This document shows positions 1 to 8,335 of a DNA stretch of 64,000 nt, piece by piece. Source of the stretch: an uncultured Eubacteriales bacterium (lineage in GTDB: Bacteria; Bacillota; Clostridia; Christensenellales; Aristaeellaceae); assembly GCA_900316415.1 (NCBI GenBank), contig ONCV01000001.1, forward strand, positions 186,001-250,000, read 5' to 3'. Under the pieces are notes generated by a model. It saw only the letters and a program-made list of their open reading frames with translations. It made no database searches and was not told the DNA's origin. Within the stretch, counting starts at the first letter, position 1; the number at the start of each line of letters is the position of its first letter. The position numbers and the translations under genes are program-made.

Positions 1-3000
1 TGATCTCCACCACCTATGTGGACCGGGATGGAAAAATTACCCTGGCGGAGGACAAAGGATATGCTACCGTTCGCTATAAATACGATGGAAAAAGCCAACT
101 GCGGAAGACCGAATACCTGAACGCGGAGGGAGAACTTACTAATATCGTCCAGGGAAACTATGCCGTTTGCCAGATGGAATACGACATCAGCAAGCGTCTG
201 ATTCAGGAAACCTACCTGAACGCGGAAGGAGAACTGGTTTCCGGACCGAAAGGATTTGCGGAGCAAAAAACAAAATACCTCTTCCGGAAAAAAGTGGAAG
301 ATCGATGGAACTATGGCACGGACGGCGAGCTGATCCAGTCCGACCGCCTGTACGCGCACTACCATGCCAATTACAAAAAGAAGCTGGACAATCGGCAGCT
401 GGTGGAAGAGATTTATGAAGACGCGGACGGAAACCTTTTTGTGAATGAGGAAGTCGGATTTGCCAGGCACACCATTGACTACGAAGGCTTCCGCATCCGG
501 GAGGAATGCTACTACGGCAGCGACGGGGAGCTGTACGTAAACCCGAAGGTTGGATTCGCACAGGTTCTCCATGAATATCATAACGGGCACCTGATGTCCA
601 CCAGCTATTTTGACGCGAATGGAAAACCCATTGTTGCTCAGGTCGGCTATGCCCGGCTGGAAAACAAATACAGCCAGGGATCCTCCCGGGATGTGCCGCT
701 GCGCATCATGAAATACGACGCGGAAGGGAACGCAATCCAGCAGAAGGACGGTTCCTACGGACAGGGGCAGCTAGCGGACTCCACGAGATTCGAGAGAAAG
801 GTCGTTTACTACGGCCCGGACGGTGAGCGGGGATACTGCGACGACGGGTATTCCCGGGTCGACACCATGCGAAACGGCAGCGGCCAGATTACGAAAGTTA
901 CCTACTACGACGCGGAGGACCGCAAAATCACGGTACCCTCTCTTGGATACGCGGTAACGAAAAAAAACTATACAAACGGACGCTATCCGACCACTGAATT
1001 CTTTTACAACGAGAATAACGAGCTGGTAAACACGGCGGAGGGGTATGCTCAGATCGTATATGAATACGGAAAAAGAGGGAAGCATACCGTACTGACAAGC
1101 AAAACCTATCTGGACGTGGACGGAAAATGGGTCAACGGGCCGGAGGGGTATGCCCAGTCCCAGTTCACCTACGGTGCGAAGGGAAAAACGAGTGAGTTTT
1201 ACCTGGACGCCGAAGGGAACAGCCTGCTGAACAGCAGCGGATATGCCGGGACAGCCTACACCCAGTATGATAACGGCGCAACGGAAAGCGTTACGTATCT
1301 GGACGGGGAAGGGCAGCCAACTGTATTGGCAAATGGATACAGTACGATCAAATACACCTACAACGACAACAAAAAGGTGACATCGGAAGCCTATTTTGAC
1401 ACGGAAGGACAACCCTGCCTGCACAAGGATGGATATCATCTGGTCACCTATGAATACGGAGAAAACGGACAGAGAAGCCGGATCAACTATTATGGCACGG
1501 ACGAGCTGCCCATTCTCTGTTCAAAAGGATATACGGAAATAGACTATGAATATGACCAGCGCGGAAACCTGACTATGACGCTTTATCTGAAACTGGACGG
1601 GGATCTGGCCAACCCGGAGGGTGAATACGCCTACACCCGGAAGGAATATGCGTTGGACAATCTTTCCTACACCACCACCTATTACAATGCGCAGCGGGAA
1701 CCCATGCTGCTGAAGGGTGGATATTGCGCCATCCATACCACCCTGAACGACAAGAAACGCGTGATCCGGGAAGCCTATCTGGGACTGGAGGGAGAACTGG
1801 TACAGGGCGACAAAGGATACGCCTGTGTGACACGGGAATGGAACAGCCAGGGCAGGATGACCCGCGAGGCCTACTGGAACACAAACGAGGAACCGCAGCA
1901 GCTGGAGGATGGTTACGCCTCGCTGATCCGGGAATACGACACCCGGGGCAAGGTGACCCGGGAGGCCTATTTTGGGGTGGACGGAGCTCCCGCGCTTTCC
2001 CTTCGGAACCAGTACGCGGCGATCGAAAAGACATATAACGAAGACGGCAGGACGCTGAGTACCGTCTGGTTTGACACTGAGGGGGAGCCCATGCCCCGCA
2101 AGGATGGATACGCCCGGCAAACCTGGGAATACGATATGAACGGAAACGTGACCCGGGAGAGCTATTTCGACATCGCCGGCGAGCCGATGATTGTCGAAAA
2201 ATATCACTATGCCAGCATTACGAAAAAATGGGACGGAGAAAATCGTCAGATCCAGGAAGCCTATTACGACGAGCAAGGGAAGGCGATCGCAATGGCCGCG
2301 GGATACGCACGGATCGAATGGGAGTATCCGGCGGCGCAGTCCACCCGAACCAGCTACTTTGACCTGGAAGGGAAGCCTTTCCTGATGAAGGAGGGGTATG
2401 CCTCCATCCTGCGGAAGACGGACGAAAACAACCGGGTGATTCAGGAAGTGCCTTACGGCACGGACGGAAAGATCACCATGCTGTCCTCGGGATATGCCAT
2501 TCTGAACAGGAAATATGACGAGCAGGGCAACATCACTTGGGAAGGATACGCCGATCCGACCGGAAAGAGCATGATCTGCGAAAGCTACGGATACGCCGGC
2601 ATCCGAAAGGAATATGATGAGAACAGGCATGCCATCCGCACGGAATACTATGACGCGGAAGGCAGGCTGATGATGCAGAGAGCCGGATACGCGGTGATTC
2701 TGCGGGAATATGACGAAAGCGGCAACGTGACCCTCGAATCCTACCTCGACACGGAAGGAAAGCCTGTCATGTCGGAACAGCGCGGGTACGCCGGGATTCA
2801 TAAGGAATACAACGAGAACAACCTCGTGTGCGCTGAATGGTATGAAAATGAAGAGGGCGAAACGCTGACCATGCCGGACGGCTACGCCATGATCCTGTAC
2901 GAATACGACGAACAGAAAAACGTGACGAAGACGACCTGGTGCGACGCGGACGAAAACCCGGTCATCAATACCCGAACCGGATGCGCCATGCAGGCCCAGC

Positions 3001-3944
3001 TTTGGAACGAGAATCGGCAGATCATCCGGGTGAGCGCCCTTGACCAGAGCGGGAACCTCATGCTGCAGGCGGACGGATACGCTACGATGGACCGGAAATA
3101 TGACGAAAAGAAGCGCATGACGGAGGAAGCCTACTATGGGCTGAACCGGGAGCCTGTGCTGCATGCGCGGAACAAATATGCCAAGATCCGTTATCAGTAC
3201 CATGAGAACGGAAAGGCGGCAAGGACGGAATGGTACGGAACGGATGGGCAGCTGAGCATGGAACCGAACGGGTATGCCGTGCTGCTGAAGGACTACGATG
3301 AAAACGGGAACACGATCTATGAGGCCTATCTCGACACGGAGGAGAAGCTTGTGAAATCCTCCCGGGGATACGCGGTGATCCGGAAGGAATACAACGAGAA
3401 CAGAAAAGTCGTCTGGGAAGCGTACTACGACGAGACGGATCAGCCGATCAACAATTCGACCGGATACGCGGGGATCCGGAAGGAATACGACGGAAACGGC
3501 AACGTGAGCCATGAGGTATACCTTGACGGAGAAGGCAACGTGATTATTCCGGAAAAAAGGAAATATGCCGGGGTTCGCTGGGAATGGGACGAAAAGGGAA
3601 GAAGAATCATGGAGACCTATGAGGATCCGGAGGGCAAACCCCTGACACTGGCGGACGGATATACCGGAAAACGGATGGAATATGACGAGCGGGACAACGA
3701 AAACAGGACGGAATACCTGGACGCGGAAGGAAACCGGGTCATAACCAGGGACGGATTCGCTATCGTGACCCGGGAATACAACGACAAACGGAGGATAATC
3801 CGGGAAAGCTACTTTGATCAGGAAGAGAACCCCGTGATGAGCCGATACGGATACGCGGCGTACACGGTGGAATATGACGCGGAGGGGAATGTGACCCAGC
3901 GGATTTACTATGATGAGAAGGGAGAAATACTGGAAAACAGATAA
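1..3944 (+). CDS. Giant tandem-repeat protein (about 40 YD/RHS-like repeats), 5' end outside window
   Basis: The reading frame is open from base 3, and the residues before the first possible start (GTG at 18) already match the repeat, so the gene begins to the left of the window. At least 1308 residues are visible. Nearly all of them are about 40 copies of a unit of about 32 residues with the pattern GYA-x-I-x-(K/R)-E-Y-(D/N)-E-x-G-x-(V/I)-x-x-E-x-Y-(Y/F/L)-D-x-(E/D)-G-x-P. The units resemble RHS/YD and MORN-like beta-hairpin repeats. No membrane segment or catalytic domain is visible in this part; the C-terminus ends inside a repeat. Repeats in the middle and C-terminal part (roughly 1800-3900) are the most regular. 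It lies 30 bp before the FHA-ABC gene, probably in one operon. A binding or surface scaffold role is a guess; the missing N-terminus would show whether it is exported. Confidence 0.8.
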   Translation, partial: ISTTYVDRDGKITLAEDKGYATVRYKYDGKSQLRKTEYLNAEGELTNIVQGNYAVCQMEYDISKRLIQETYLNAEGELVSGPKGFAEQKTKYLFRKKVEDRWNYGTDGELIQSDRLYAHYHANYKKKLDNRQLVEEIYEDADGNLFVNEEVGFARHTIDYEGFRIREECYYGSDGELYVNPKVGFAQVLHEYHNGHLMSTSYFDANGKPIVAQVGYARLENKYSQGSSRDVPLRIMKYDAEGNAIQQKDGSYGQGQLADSTRFERKVVYYGPDGERGYCDDGYSRVDTMRNGSGQITKVTYYDAEDRKITVPSLGYAVTKKNYTNGRYPTTEFFYNENNELVNTAEGYAQIVYEYGKRGKHTVLTSKTYLDVDGKWVNGPEGYAQSQFTYGAKGKTSEFYLDAEGNSLLNSSGYAGTAYTQYDNGATESVTYLDGEGQPTVLANGYSTIKYTYNDNKKVTSEAYFDTEGQPCLHKDGYHLVTYEYGENGQRSRINYYGTDELPILCSKGYTEIDYEYDQRGNLTMTLYLKLDGDLANPEGEYAYTRKEYALDNLSYTTTYYNAQREPMLLKGGYCAIHTTLNDKKRVIREAYLGLEGELVQGDKGYACVTREWNSQGRMTREAYWNTNEEPQQLEDGYASLIREYDTRGKVTREAYFGVDGAPALSLRNQYAAIEKTYNEDGRTLSTVWFDTEGEPMPRKDGYARQTWEYDMNGNVTRESYFDIAGEPMIVEKYHYASITKKWDGENRQIQEAYYDEQGKAIAMAAGYARIEWEYPAAQSTRTSYFDLEGKPFLMKEGYASILRKTDENNRVIQEVPYGTDGKITMLSSGYAILNRKYDEQGNITWEGYADPTGKSMICESYGYAGIRKEYDENRHAIRTEYYDAEGRLMMQRAGYAVILREYDESGNVTLESYLDTEGKPVMSEQRGYAGIHKEYNENNLVCAEWYENEEGETLTMPDGYAMILYEYDEQKNVTKTTWCDADENPVINTRTGCAMQAQLWNENRQIIRVSALDQSGNLMLQADGYATMDRKYDEKKRMTEEAYYGLNREPVLHARNKYAKIRYQYHENGKAARTEWYGTDGQLSMEPNGYAVLLKDYDENGNTIYEAYLDTEEKLVKSSRGYAVIRKEYNENRKVVWEAYYDETDQPINNSTGYAGIRKEYDGNGNVSHEVYLDGEGNVIIPEKRKYAGVRWEWDEKGRRIMETYEDPEGKPLTLADGYTGKRMEYDERDNENRTEYLDAEGNRVITRDGFAIVTREYNDKRRIIRESYFDQEENPVMSRYGYAAYTVEYDAEGNVTQRIYYDEKGEILENR

Positions 3945-3974
3945 AACCCTGAGAGAGAGGGGAAGAATCGAAGA

Positions 3975-6404
3975 ATGAGCGAGCCCAGGCGCAGAAGAAG
4001 CCAGATTTATCGTGAGAACGGAAAAGATCAGGGAATGAGGCTGGGACGGACGGAGCCGCTGATACAGGCAGCGAACCGGACAGCGAACCCGCCTGCTGCC
4101 GTAAGAAACCTGAACATCGTCGTTTTTGACGGGGCAGGACGGCCCAAGACCTATCGACTGGACCAGTTCAACAAGAGAGAAATCACTGTTGGTCGTCAGG
4201 GGCAGACGGAACAGCGGCCTATCGACATTGAACTGTCTTCTCCGTTTGTCAGCCGGTTTGCCCACTGTAAATTCGTATGGGTCAACGGTCGATGGGGCGT
4301 GATCGATTGCGGCGGGACCAACGGTACCATGTGCAACGGAACGCTGATTAAAAACCGATATCTTCATGCTGGAGATATGATCCGAATCGGGAACAAAAAA
4401 GCACAGACTCCGGACGGAGTATTGATTTTAGTCACTTCCGATTCGGACAGCAAAAGCTGGAGAGCTACCCCGATTCATGGAAACAGCATTCGAATCGGCC
4501 GGGACGAAGATAATGATATCGTACTGTCTCATATCGGGGTATCCAGGCACCACGCGGAGATCGGTGAAGACAGAGGAACTCCGTATATTCGGGATCTTCG
4601 ATCCACCAACGGTGTCTATCTGAACGGAAAGCGCATTGGTTCCAATCCAGTTTCACTGCATGAAAAGGATGTAATCGCCATCACGAATTCCACGATGATT
4701 TTCGTCGGGGGCATGCTCTACCATCACCGGGCGGTACACGGAATATCTGTGGAAGCGGAGAACGTGGTGGTTCGCAGGAAACATGGGTTCAAAAGCTACG
4801 TAACAAGCGATCACGTCAGTCTGAACATTCGCCCGGGAGAGCTGATCAGCATCATCGGCGGAAGCGGGGCGGGAAAATCCACCATTCTGAATGCCATGTG
4901 CGGATATTTACCGCCGGCTGAGGGCCATGTGCGGATCAACAGCATGGATCTGTATGAAAACTTTGACCTGCTGAAGACCATCATCGGATATGTGCCGCAG
5001 CAGGACATCGTATACGATACGCTGTCCCTGTATGATACGCTGAGGTATACCGCCAGACTTCGGCTGCCCGCGGATATCACCCCGGAAGAACGGGAAAAAG
5101 CGATTGACCGCGCGATCAACATGGTAGAGCTGCAGGACAGGAAAAACGCGCTGATCAAAAATCTGTCAGGAGGACAGCGGAAACGCGCGAGCATCGCAGT
5201 GGAGCTGCTTTCGGATCCGGGATTGCTGTTTCTGGATGAACCGTGCTCAGGACTGGATCCAGGAACGGAACGAAGCCTGATGGAAACGCTGCGGCGGATG
5301 GCTGACAATGGAAAAACCATTATTCTGGTCACACATTCTACTCTGCAGCTGCAGTTGTGCGATCGAATTGTTTTTATGGGCGGGGGAGGAAGGCTTTGTT
5401 TCTTTGGAAATTACCGGGACGCGCTCGCCTTCTTTAAGGTCAGAAACATTGTGGACTGCTATGAGAAGATGAACAACGAATCTCCTCAATGGCAGGCTGC
5501 TTTCCAAAGGTATCAGAGTGAACATGAGGAGCCTGCGGAAGCGTCTGAATCCATTACAAACGTAAAGCAGCAAAGCAAGTCGGGGCAGTTGGGGGTACTG
5601 ATTTCCCGATATCTGCGATTGACAATCAATGATCGCGGAAGATGGATATTGCTGCTGTTGCTTGTTCCGGTAGTTGTGATTCTGATTTCTCTGGTAAAAA
5701 ATGGAGATGAGTTCCAGCTGGACGGCGGACTGAATATTACCAGGAATCTGATGTTTGTCCTTTCCTGCAGCTGCTTCTTCCTGGGAATGTTCGGATCCAT
5801 TTCAGAAATCAGCAAGGAACGGACGATTGTCCGACGTGAATATATGACCGGCATGTCTCTGTGGTCCTACACGCTGTCCAAGCTGATTGTGATCGGAATG
5901 ATTTGCCTGATTCAAAGCCTGCTGATCACCGCACTGTTCGCGTTGATGGTCGGGATTCCGGAGCCTGGAGAAAAAGTGCTGATGGATCCTGTCTTGGAGA
6001 TGGGGATCACCACTTTCCTGCTGGAGCTGGCTTCCGCTGCGACAGGGCTGATGGTGAGCGCACTTGTTCCAAAGCCGGATTTGGGTGTGACCATTACCGT
6101 TGTACTGCTAATGCCGCAGATTCTCTTTTCCGGACTGACATTCGACCTGTCCGGCATAACGGACTTTATCTCCTGGTTTACGGTCTGCCGATGGGGAATG
6201 GAAGGATTTGGGAGCACGGCGAATCTGAACAGAATGACATACCGGCTGACCTTCCAGGGAAAAGAGTTCATGGAAAAGAATATAAAGGATATGTTTGATG
6301 CGACAAGCGGGCACCTGCTCCAGGTGTGGGGGATCCTGGCGGCATTCGTAATCATCTGTACAGTGCTTACCGGATTTATCATGAAACGGGTCAGGAGAGA
6401 TTAA
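3975..6404 (+). CDS. FHA-FHA-ABC ATPase fused to ABC-2 permease
   Basis: An 809-residue half-transporter that joins signalling and transport domains. Two FHA (phosphothreonine-binding) domains come first: about 70-150 (GRQ at 73, SRFAH at 93, GGTNGT at 113) and about 171-243 (GRDEDN at 175, SRHHAE at 190, STNGVYLNG at 210). Then comes an ABC ATPase with Walker A GGSGAGKST at 295-303, signature LSGGQ at 397-401 and Walker B with D421-E422. The last 260 residues hold about six membrane segments of the ABC-2 (ABCG-like) type. The order ATPase then permease on one chain is that of ABCG transporters; FHA-ABC fusions such as mycobacterial Rv1747 are regulated by Ser/Thr kinases. No kinase gene is in the window. 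Substrate unknown. It is 30 bp after the repeat-protein gene and precedes a small membrane-anchored protein. Confidence 0.9.
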   Translation: MSEPRRRRSQIYRENGKDQGMRLGRTEPLIQAANRTANPPAAVRNLNIVVFDGAGRPKTYRLDQFNKREITVGRQGQTEQRPIDIELSSPFVSRFAHCKFVWVNGRWGVIDCGGTNGTMCNGTLIKNRYLHAGDMIRIGNKKAQTPDGVLILVTSDSDSKSWRATPIHGNSIRIGRDEDNDIVLSHIGVSRHHAEIGEDRGTPYIRDLRSTNGVYLNGKRIGSNPVSLHEKDVIAITNSTMIFVGGMLYHHRAVHGISVEAENVVVRRKHGFKSYVTSDHVSLNIRPGELISIIGGSGAGKSTILNAMCGYLPPAEGHVRINSMDLYENFDLLKTIIGYVPQQDIVYDTLSLYDTLRYTARLRLPADITPEEREKAIDRAINMVELQDRKNALIKNLSGGQRKRASIAVELLSDPGLLFLDEPCSGLDPGTERSLMETLRRMADNGKTIILVTHSTLQLQLCDRIVFMGGGGRLCFFGNYRDALAFFKVRNIVDCYEKMNNESPQWQAAFQRYQSEHEEPAEASESITNVKQQSKSGQLGVLISRYLRLTINDRGRWILLLLLVPVVVILISLVKNGDEFQLDGGLNITRNLMFVLSCSCFFLGMFGSISEISKERTIVRREYMTGMSLWSYTLSKLIVIGMICLIQSLLITALFALMVGIPEPGEKVLMDPVLEMGITTFLLELASAATGLMVSALVPKPDLGVTITVVLLMPQILFSGLTFDLSGITDFISWFTVCRWGMEGFGSTANLNRMTYRLTFQGKEFMEKNIKDMFDATSGHLLQVWGILAAFVIICTVLTGFIMKRVRRD

Positions 6405-6419
6405 TTCTCTGGAGAGAAA

Positions 6420-6902
6420 ATGAAGGTGAATACCATGAAGAGAAGAAAGAGAATTGTTATCTGGGCCATCCTGGCGGTTTTAGCCATCATTCTTCTGGCG
6501 GCAGGCGGATATTATCTGTACATGATCGGTTCGCCGCAATATGCGCTTTCCAATATGGTGAAGGAAGTCAATCAGAATGGACTGACAGCGGTAGCCCCGT
6601 ACCTGACCGGAAATGCTCTGGTTGCGTATCAGCAGGCGGAGCGCGTGATCCGGAATCCATTGATGAATCTGGCGCTTTCTAACAGTCGGATTCAGCAGAC
6701 CGTTTCGGCGTTATCCAATGGCGCGGGGAATCTTGAGGTTTCATATAAAGATGTTCGGAGGGGAGGGAACAAAGCCTCCATTACGCTGCATGTGAAAGCG
6801 CGAGGAAATGAGGGCGATATTCAACTGGAGATGATCAGGGACGGTTCGTGGAAAATTGAGGATGTTTCCATTCTGGTGGGCAGCTGGATTTACAATCAGT
6901 AG
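6420..6902 (+). CDS. Small membrane-anchored protein with an extracytoplasmic domain
   Basis: A 160-residue protein with a basic N-terminus (KRRKR), one membrane segment at about 13-35 and a small outer domain of about 120 residues ending in a beta-rich stretch. The layout resembles DUF4878/NTF2-like lipoprotein-type domains, but I cannot assign a family. It starts 15 bp after the FHA-ABC gene and probably shares its transcript, so it could be an accessory subunit. GGAGAG at 6411-6416 is very close to ATG 6420; ATG 6435, five codons later, has better spacing to a weaker GGTG and is an alternative start. Confidence 0.65.
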   Translation: MKVNTMKRRKRIVIWAILAVLAIILLAAGGYYLYMIGSPQYALSNMVKEVNQNGLTAVAPYLTGNALVAYQQAERVIRNPLMNLALSNSRIQQTVSALSNGAGNLEVSYKDVRRGGNKASITLHVKARGNEGDIQLEMIRDGSWKIEDVSILVGSWIYNQ

Positions 6903-6936
6903 ATCCCAGAACTTCTGAGATAAGGATGTTATACGC

Positions 6937-7641
6937 ATGTTTGTTTCTATCCTTGGAGATTCCATCAGCACCTTCCCCGGATATCAGCCGGAGGGTTATG
7001 CCGTATACTATGACCGAGAGAAACAGATCCGAAACGGAATCAACAGCGCTCACGATCTCTGGTGGGCAAGAGTCATTCAGGGCCTCGGGGCGGAGCTCTG
7101 TGTGAATAACGCTTATTCCGGAAGCCGTGTCACAGGGACAAGCCCCGCGTCCGGCAATTCAACCGAAAGAACGCACGGCCTGCATACCTCAGAATACAGA
7201 CCGGATCTGATTCTGGTTTATCTGGGCACGAACGACTGGGGATACGGCGTGCCGCTGCGGAACGAAAAACCCGGATTGCTCCGAACCCGTGATGTGGGGT
7301 ATTTTGACTCGGCATATCGCTGTATGCTGAACCGAATCATAAAATACTATCCAAAGGCGCGAATTGCTTGCGGAACCATCTCCAGATCCTATTTGCGGAC
7401 TGACAGCAGTTGGGTCTTCCCGGAAGCGGTCGGAGGAACCAGGTATGAGAAGTACAATGATATCATACGATCTGTGGCGCAGGAGAGGAAGTGTATTCTG
7501 ATTGATGCCGACGCCCGGAATATTCCATACGAAACGCTGGACGGTTTCCATCCTACGGCACGAGGGCATGCCACGATTGCGGACAACTGGCTTTCCTGCT
7601 TTTCAGAGATACCCGGTTTTCTTTCCCCGGATCTGAAATAA
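6937..7641 (+). CDS. SGNH/GDSL-family hydrolase
   Basis: A 234-residue esterase/lipase-like enzyme. Block I GDSIS is at 7-11 (catalytic Ser9), block III GTND is at 97-100 (oxyanion Asn), and block V is DGFHPTARGH with Asp202 and His205 of the triad. There is no signal peptide, so the enzyme is predicted to be cytoplasmic; substrates in this superfamily are acyl or acetyl esters of lipids or sugars. It follows the FHA-ABC operon by 34 bp, which suggests co-transcription, and is followed by a long hairpin. Confidence 0.88.
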   Translation: MFVSILGDSISTFPGYQPEGYAVYYDREKQIRNGINSAHDLWWARVIQGLGAELCVNNAYSGSRVTGTSPASGNSTERTHGLHTSEYRPDLILVYLGTNDWGYGVPLRNEKPGLLRTRDVGYFDSAYRCMLNRIIKYYPKARIACGTISRSYLRTDSSWVFPEAVGGTRYEKYNDIIRSVAQERKCILIDADARNIPYETLDGFHPTARGHATIADNWLSCFSEIPGFLSPDLK

Positions 7642-7687
7642 GAGAACCGATTATTGCCTTCGGCAGGACGAACAAGACAATTGAAGA

Positions 7688-7730
7688 CTTTCAGGTTTCG
7701 GACTGAGTGCGAAACCGCACCGACTGAAAG
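7688..7730 (+). other. Two-part hairpin between SGNH gene and small FHA-like gene
   Basis: CTTTCAG (7688-7694) pairs with CTGAAAG (7724-7730), and GGTTTCG (7694-7700) pairs with CGAAACC (7710-7716). There is no T-run after it, so it is not a standard terminator. It sits just before the ribosome binding site of the next gene, and may be an RNA stability or regulatory structure. Confidence 0.4.
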
Positions 7731-7775
7731 ACACAGGCGGTACAATGAGAGAATTACGGAAGGAGAGGGACAGAA

Positions 7776-8231
7776 ATATCAGAATGGAAGAAAAACGACG
7801 AATCATCGTTTGAGGATTTCAGTGCTATTGAGAAAGAAAATTCTGAGGCGAACATTCATGAACTATTTTCAAAAGTAAACCCTGCCGGTACAGGGGATAC
7901 AATGATGAGTGGAGCAAGTGAAAAAGCAGAAATCGAGGAAGAGCCTACGATGTCAATGCAAGGAATTTATTGGGAGAAGGGGTTACTGGAGAGTTGCTAT
8001 TTTATGTTCCCATGCAAACCGGGCCGAGGAGGATTTAGTATCGGTTCATCAGAAATGGACTGTCCAGATCTGTTGATAAAAAGCAAGTCAAATGTTTACC
8101 TTTGTGTGGGAAGTGCTAATACAGGAGAACCGCAAGACTACTTTGTGACTAACGATTTTGACGGGCCAATCAGAATGGCGCACAGTGGCGATATATTTGA
8201 TTTCGAAAGCGAGCGCTTTAAACTTGTATAA
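7776..8231 (+). CDS. Small protein with FHA-like C-terminus, apparent ATA start
   Basis: The frame is open from 7749. A good ribosome binding site, AAGGAG at 7760-7765, lies 10 nt before ATA at 7776, which would give a 151-residue protein beginning (M)SEWKKNDESS. The first standard start is ATG at 7902 (109 residues) with only a weak GGGG before it. The residues between 7776 and 7902 are acidic, hydrophilic and look coding. The C-terminal part (FSIGSSEMDCPDLLIK ... SGDIFDFESERFKLV) follows the beginning and end of an FHA domain, but the SRxH and NG phosphopeptide-binding motifs are absent. Its place after an FHA-ABC operon supports the idea. FHA-like assignment is inference; no family is certain. 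Confidence 0.5.
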   Translation: MSEWKKNDESSFEDFSAIEKENSEANIHELFSKVNPAGTGDTMMSGASEKAEIEEEPTMSMQGIYWEKGLLESCYFMFPCKPGRGGFSIGSSEMDCPDLLIKSKSNVYLCVGSANTGEPQDYFVTNDFDGPIRMAHSGDIFDFESERFKLV

Positions 8232-8256
8232 GCTTCCTGATCGTCAATTCGGAAGC
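8232..8256 (+). terminator. Possible weak hairpin terminator
   Basis: GCTTCC (8232-8237) pairs with GGAAGC (8251-8256) directly after the stop codon of the small FHA-like gene. No clear T-run follows, so termination is uncertain. Confidence 0.3.
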
Positions 8257-8335
8257 GAATTCATCCGTATTCTGCCACGCTGAAAACAGTTTTTGTTCTC
8301 GCAAAAAAACAAGGACGCCGGGCACAGCCACCCCT

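Noticed and set aside
1521..4367. Very long open frame on the minus strand opposite the repeat gene
   Set aside because: Opposite strand of a periodic coding sequence; the frame has no ribosome binding site and only mirrors the repeats.
7654..7878. 74-codon frame before the small FHA-like gene
   Set aside because: No ribosome binding site, Arg-rich random composition, and it overlaps the hairpin and the better frame.
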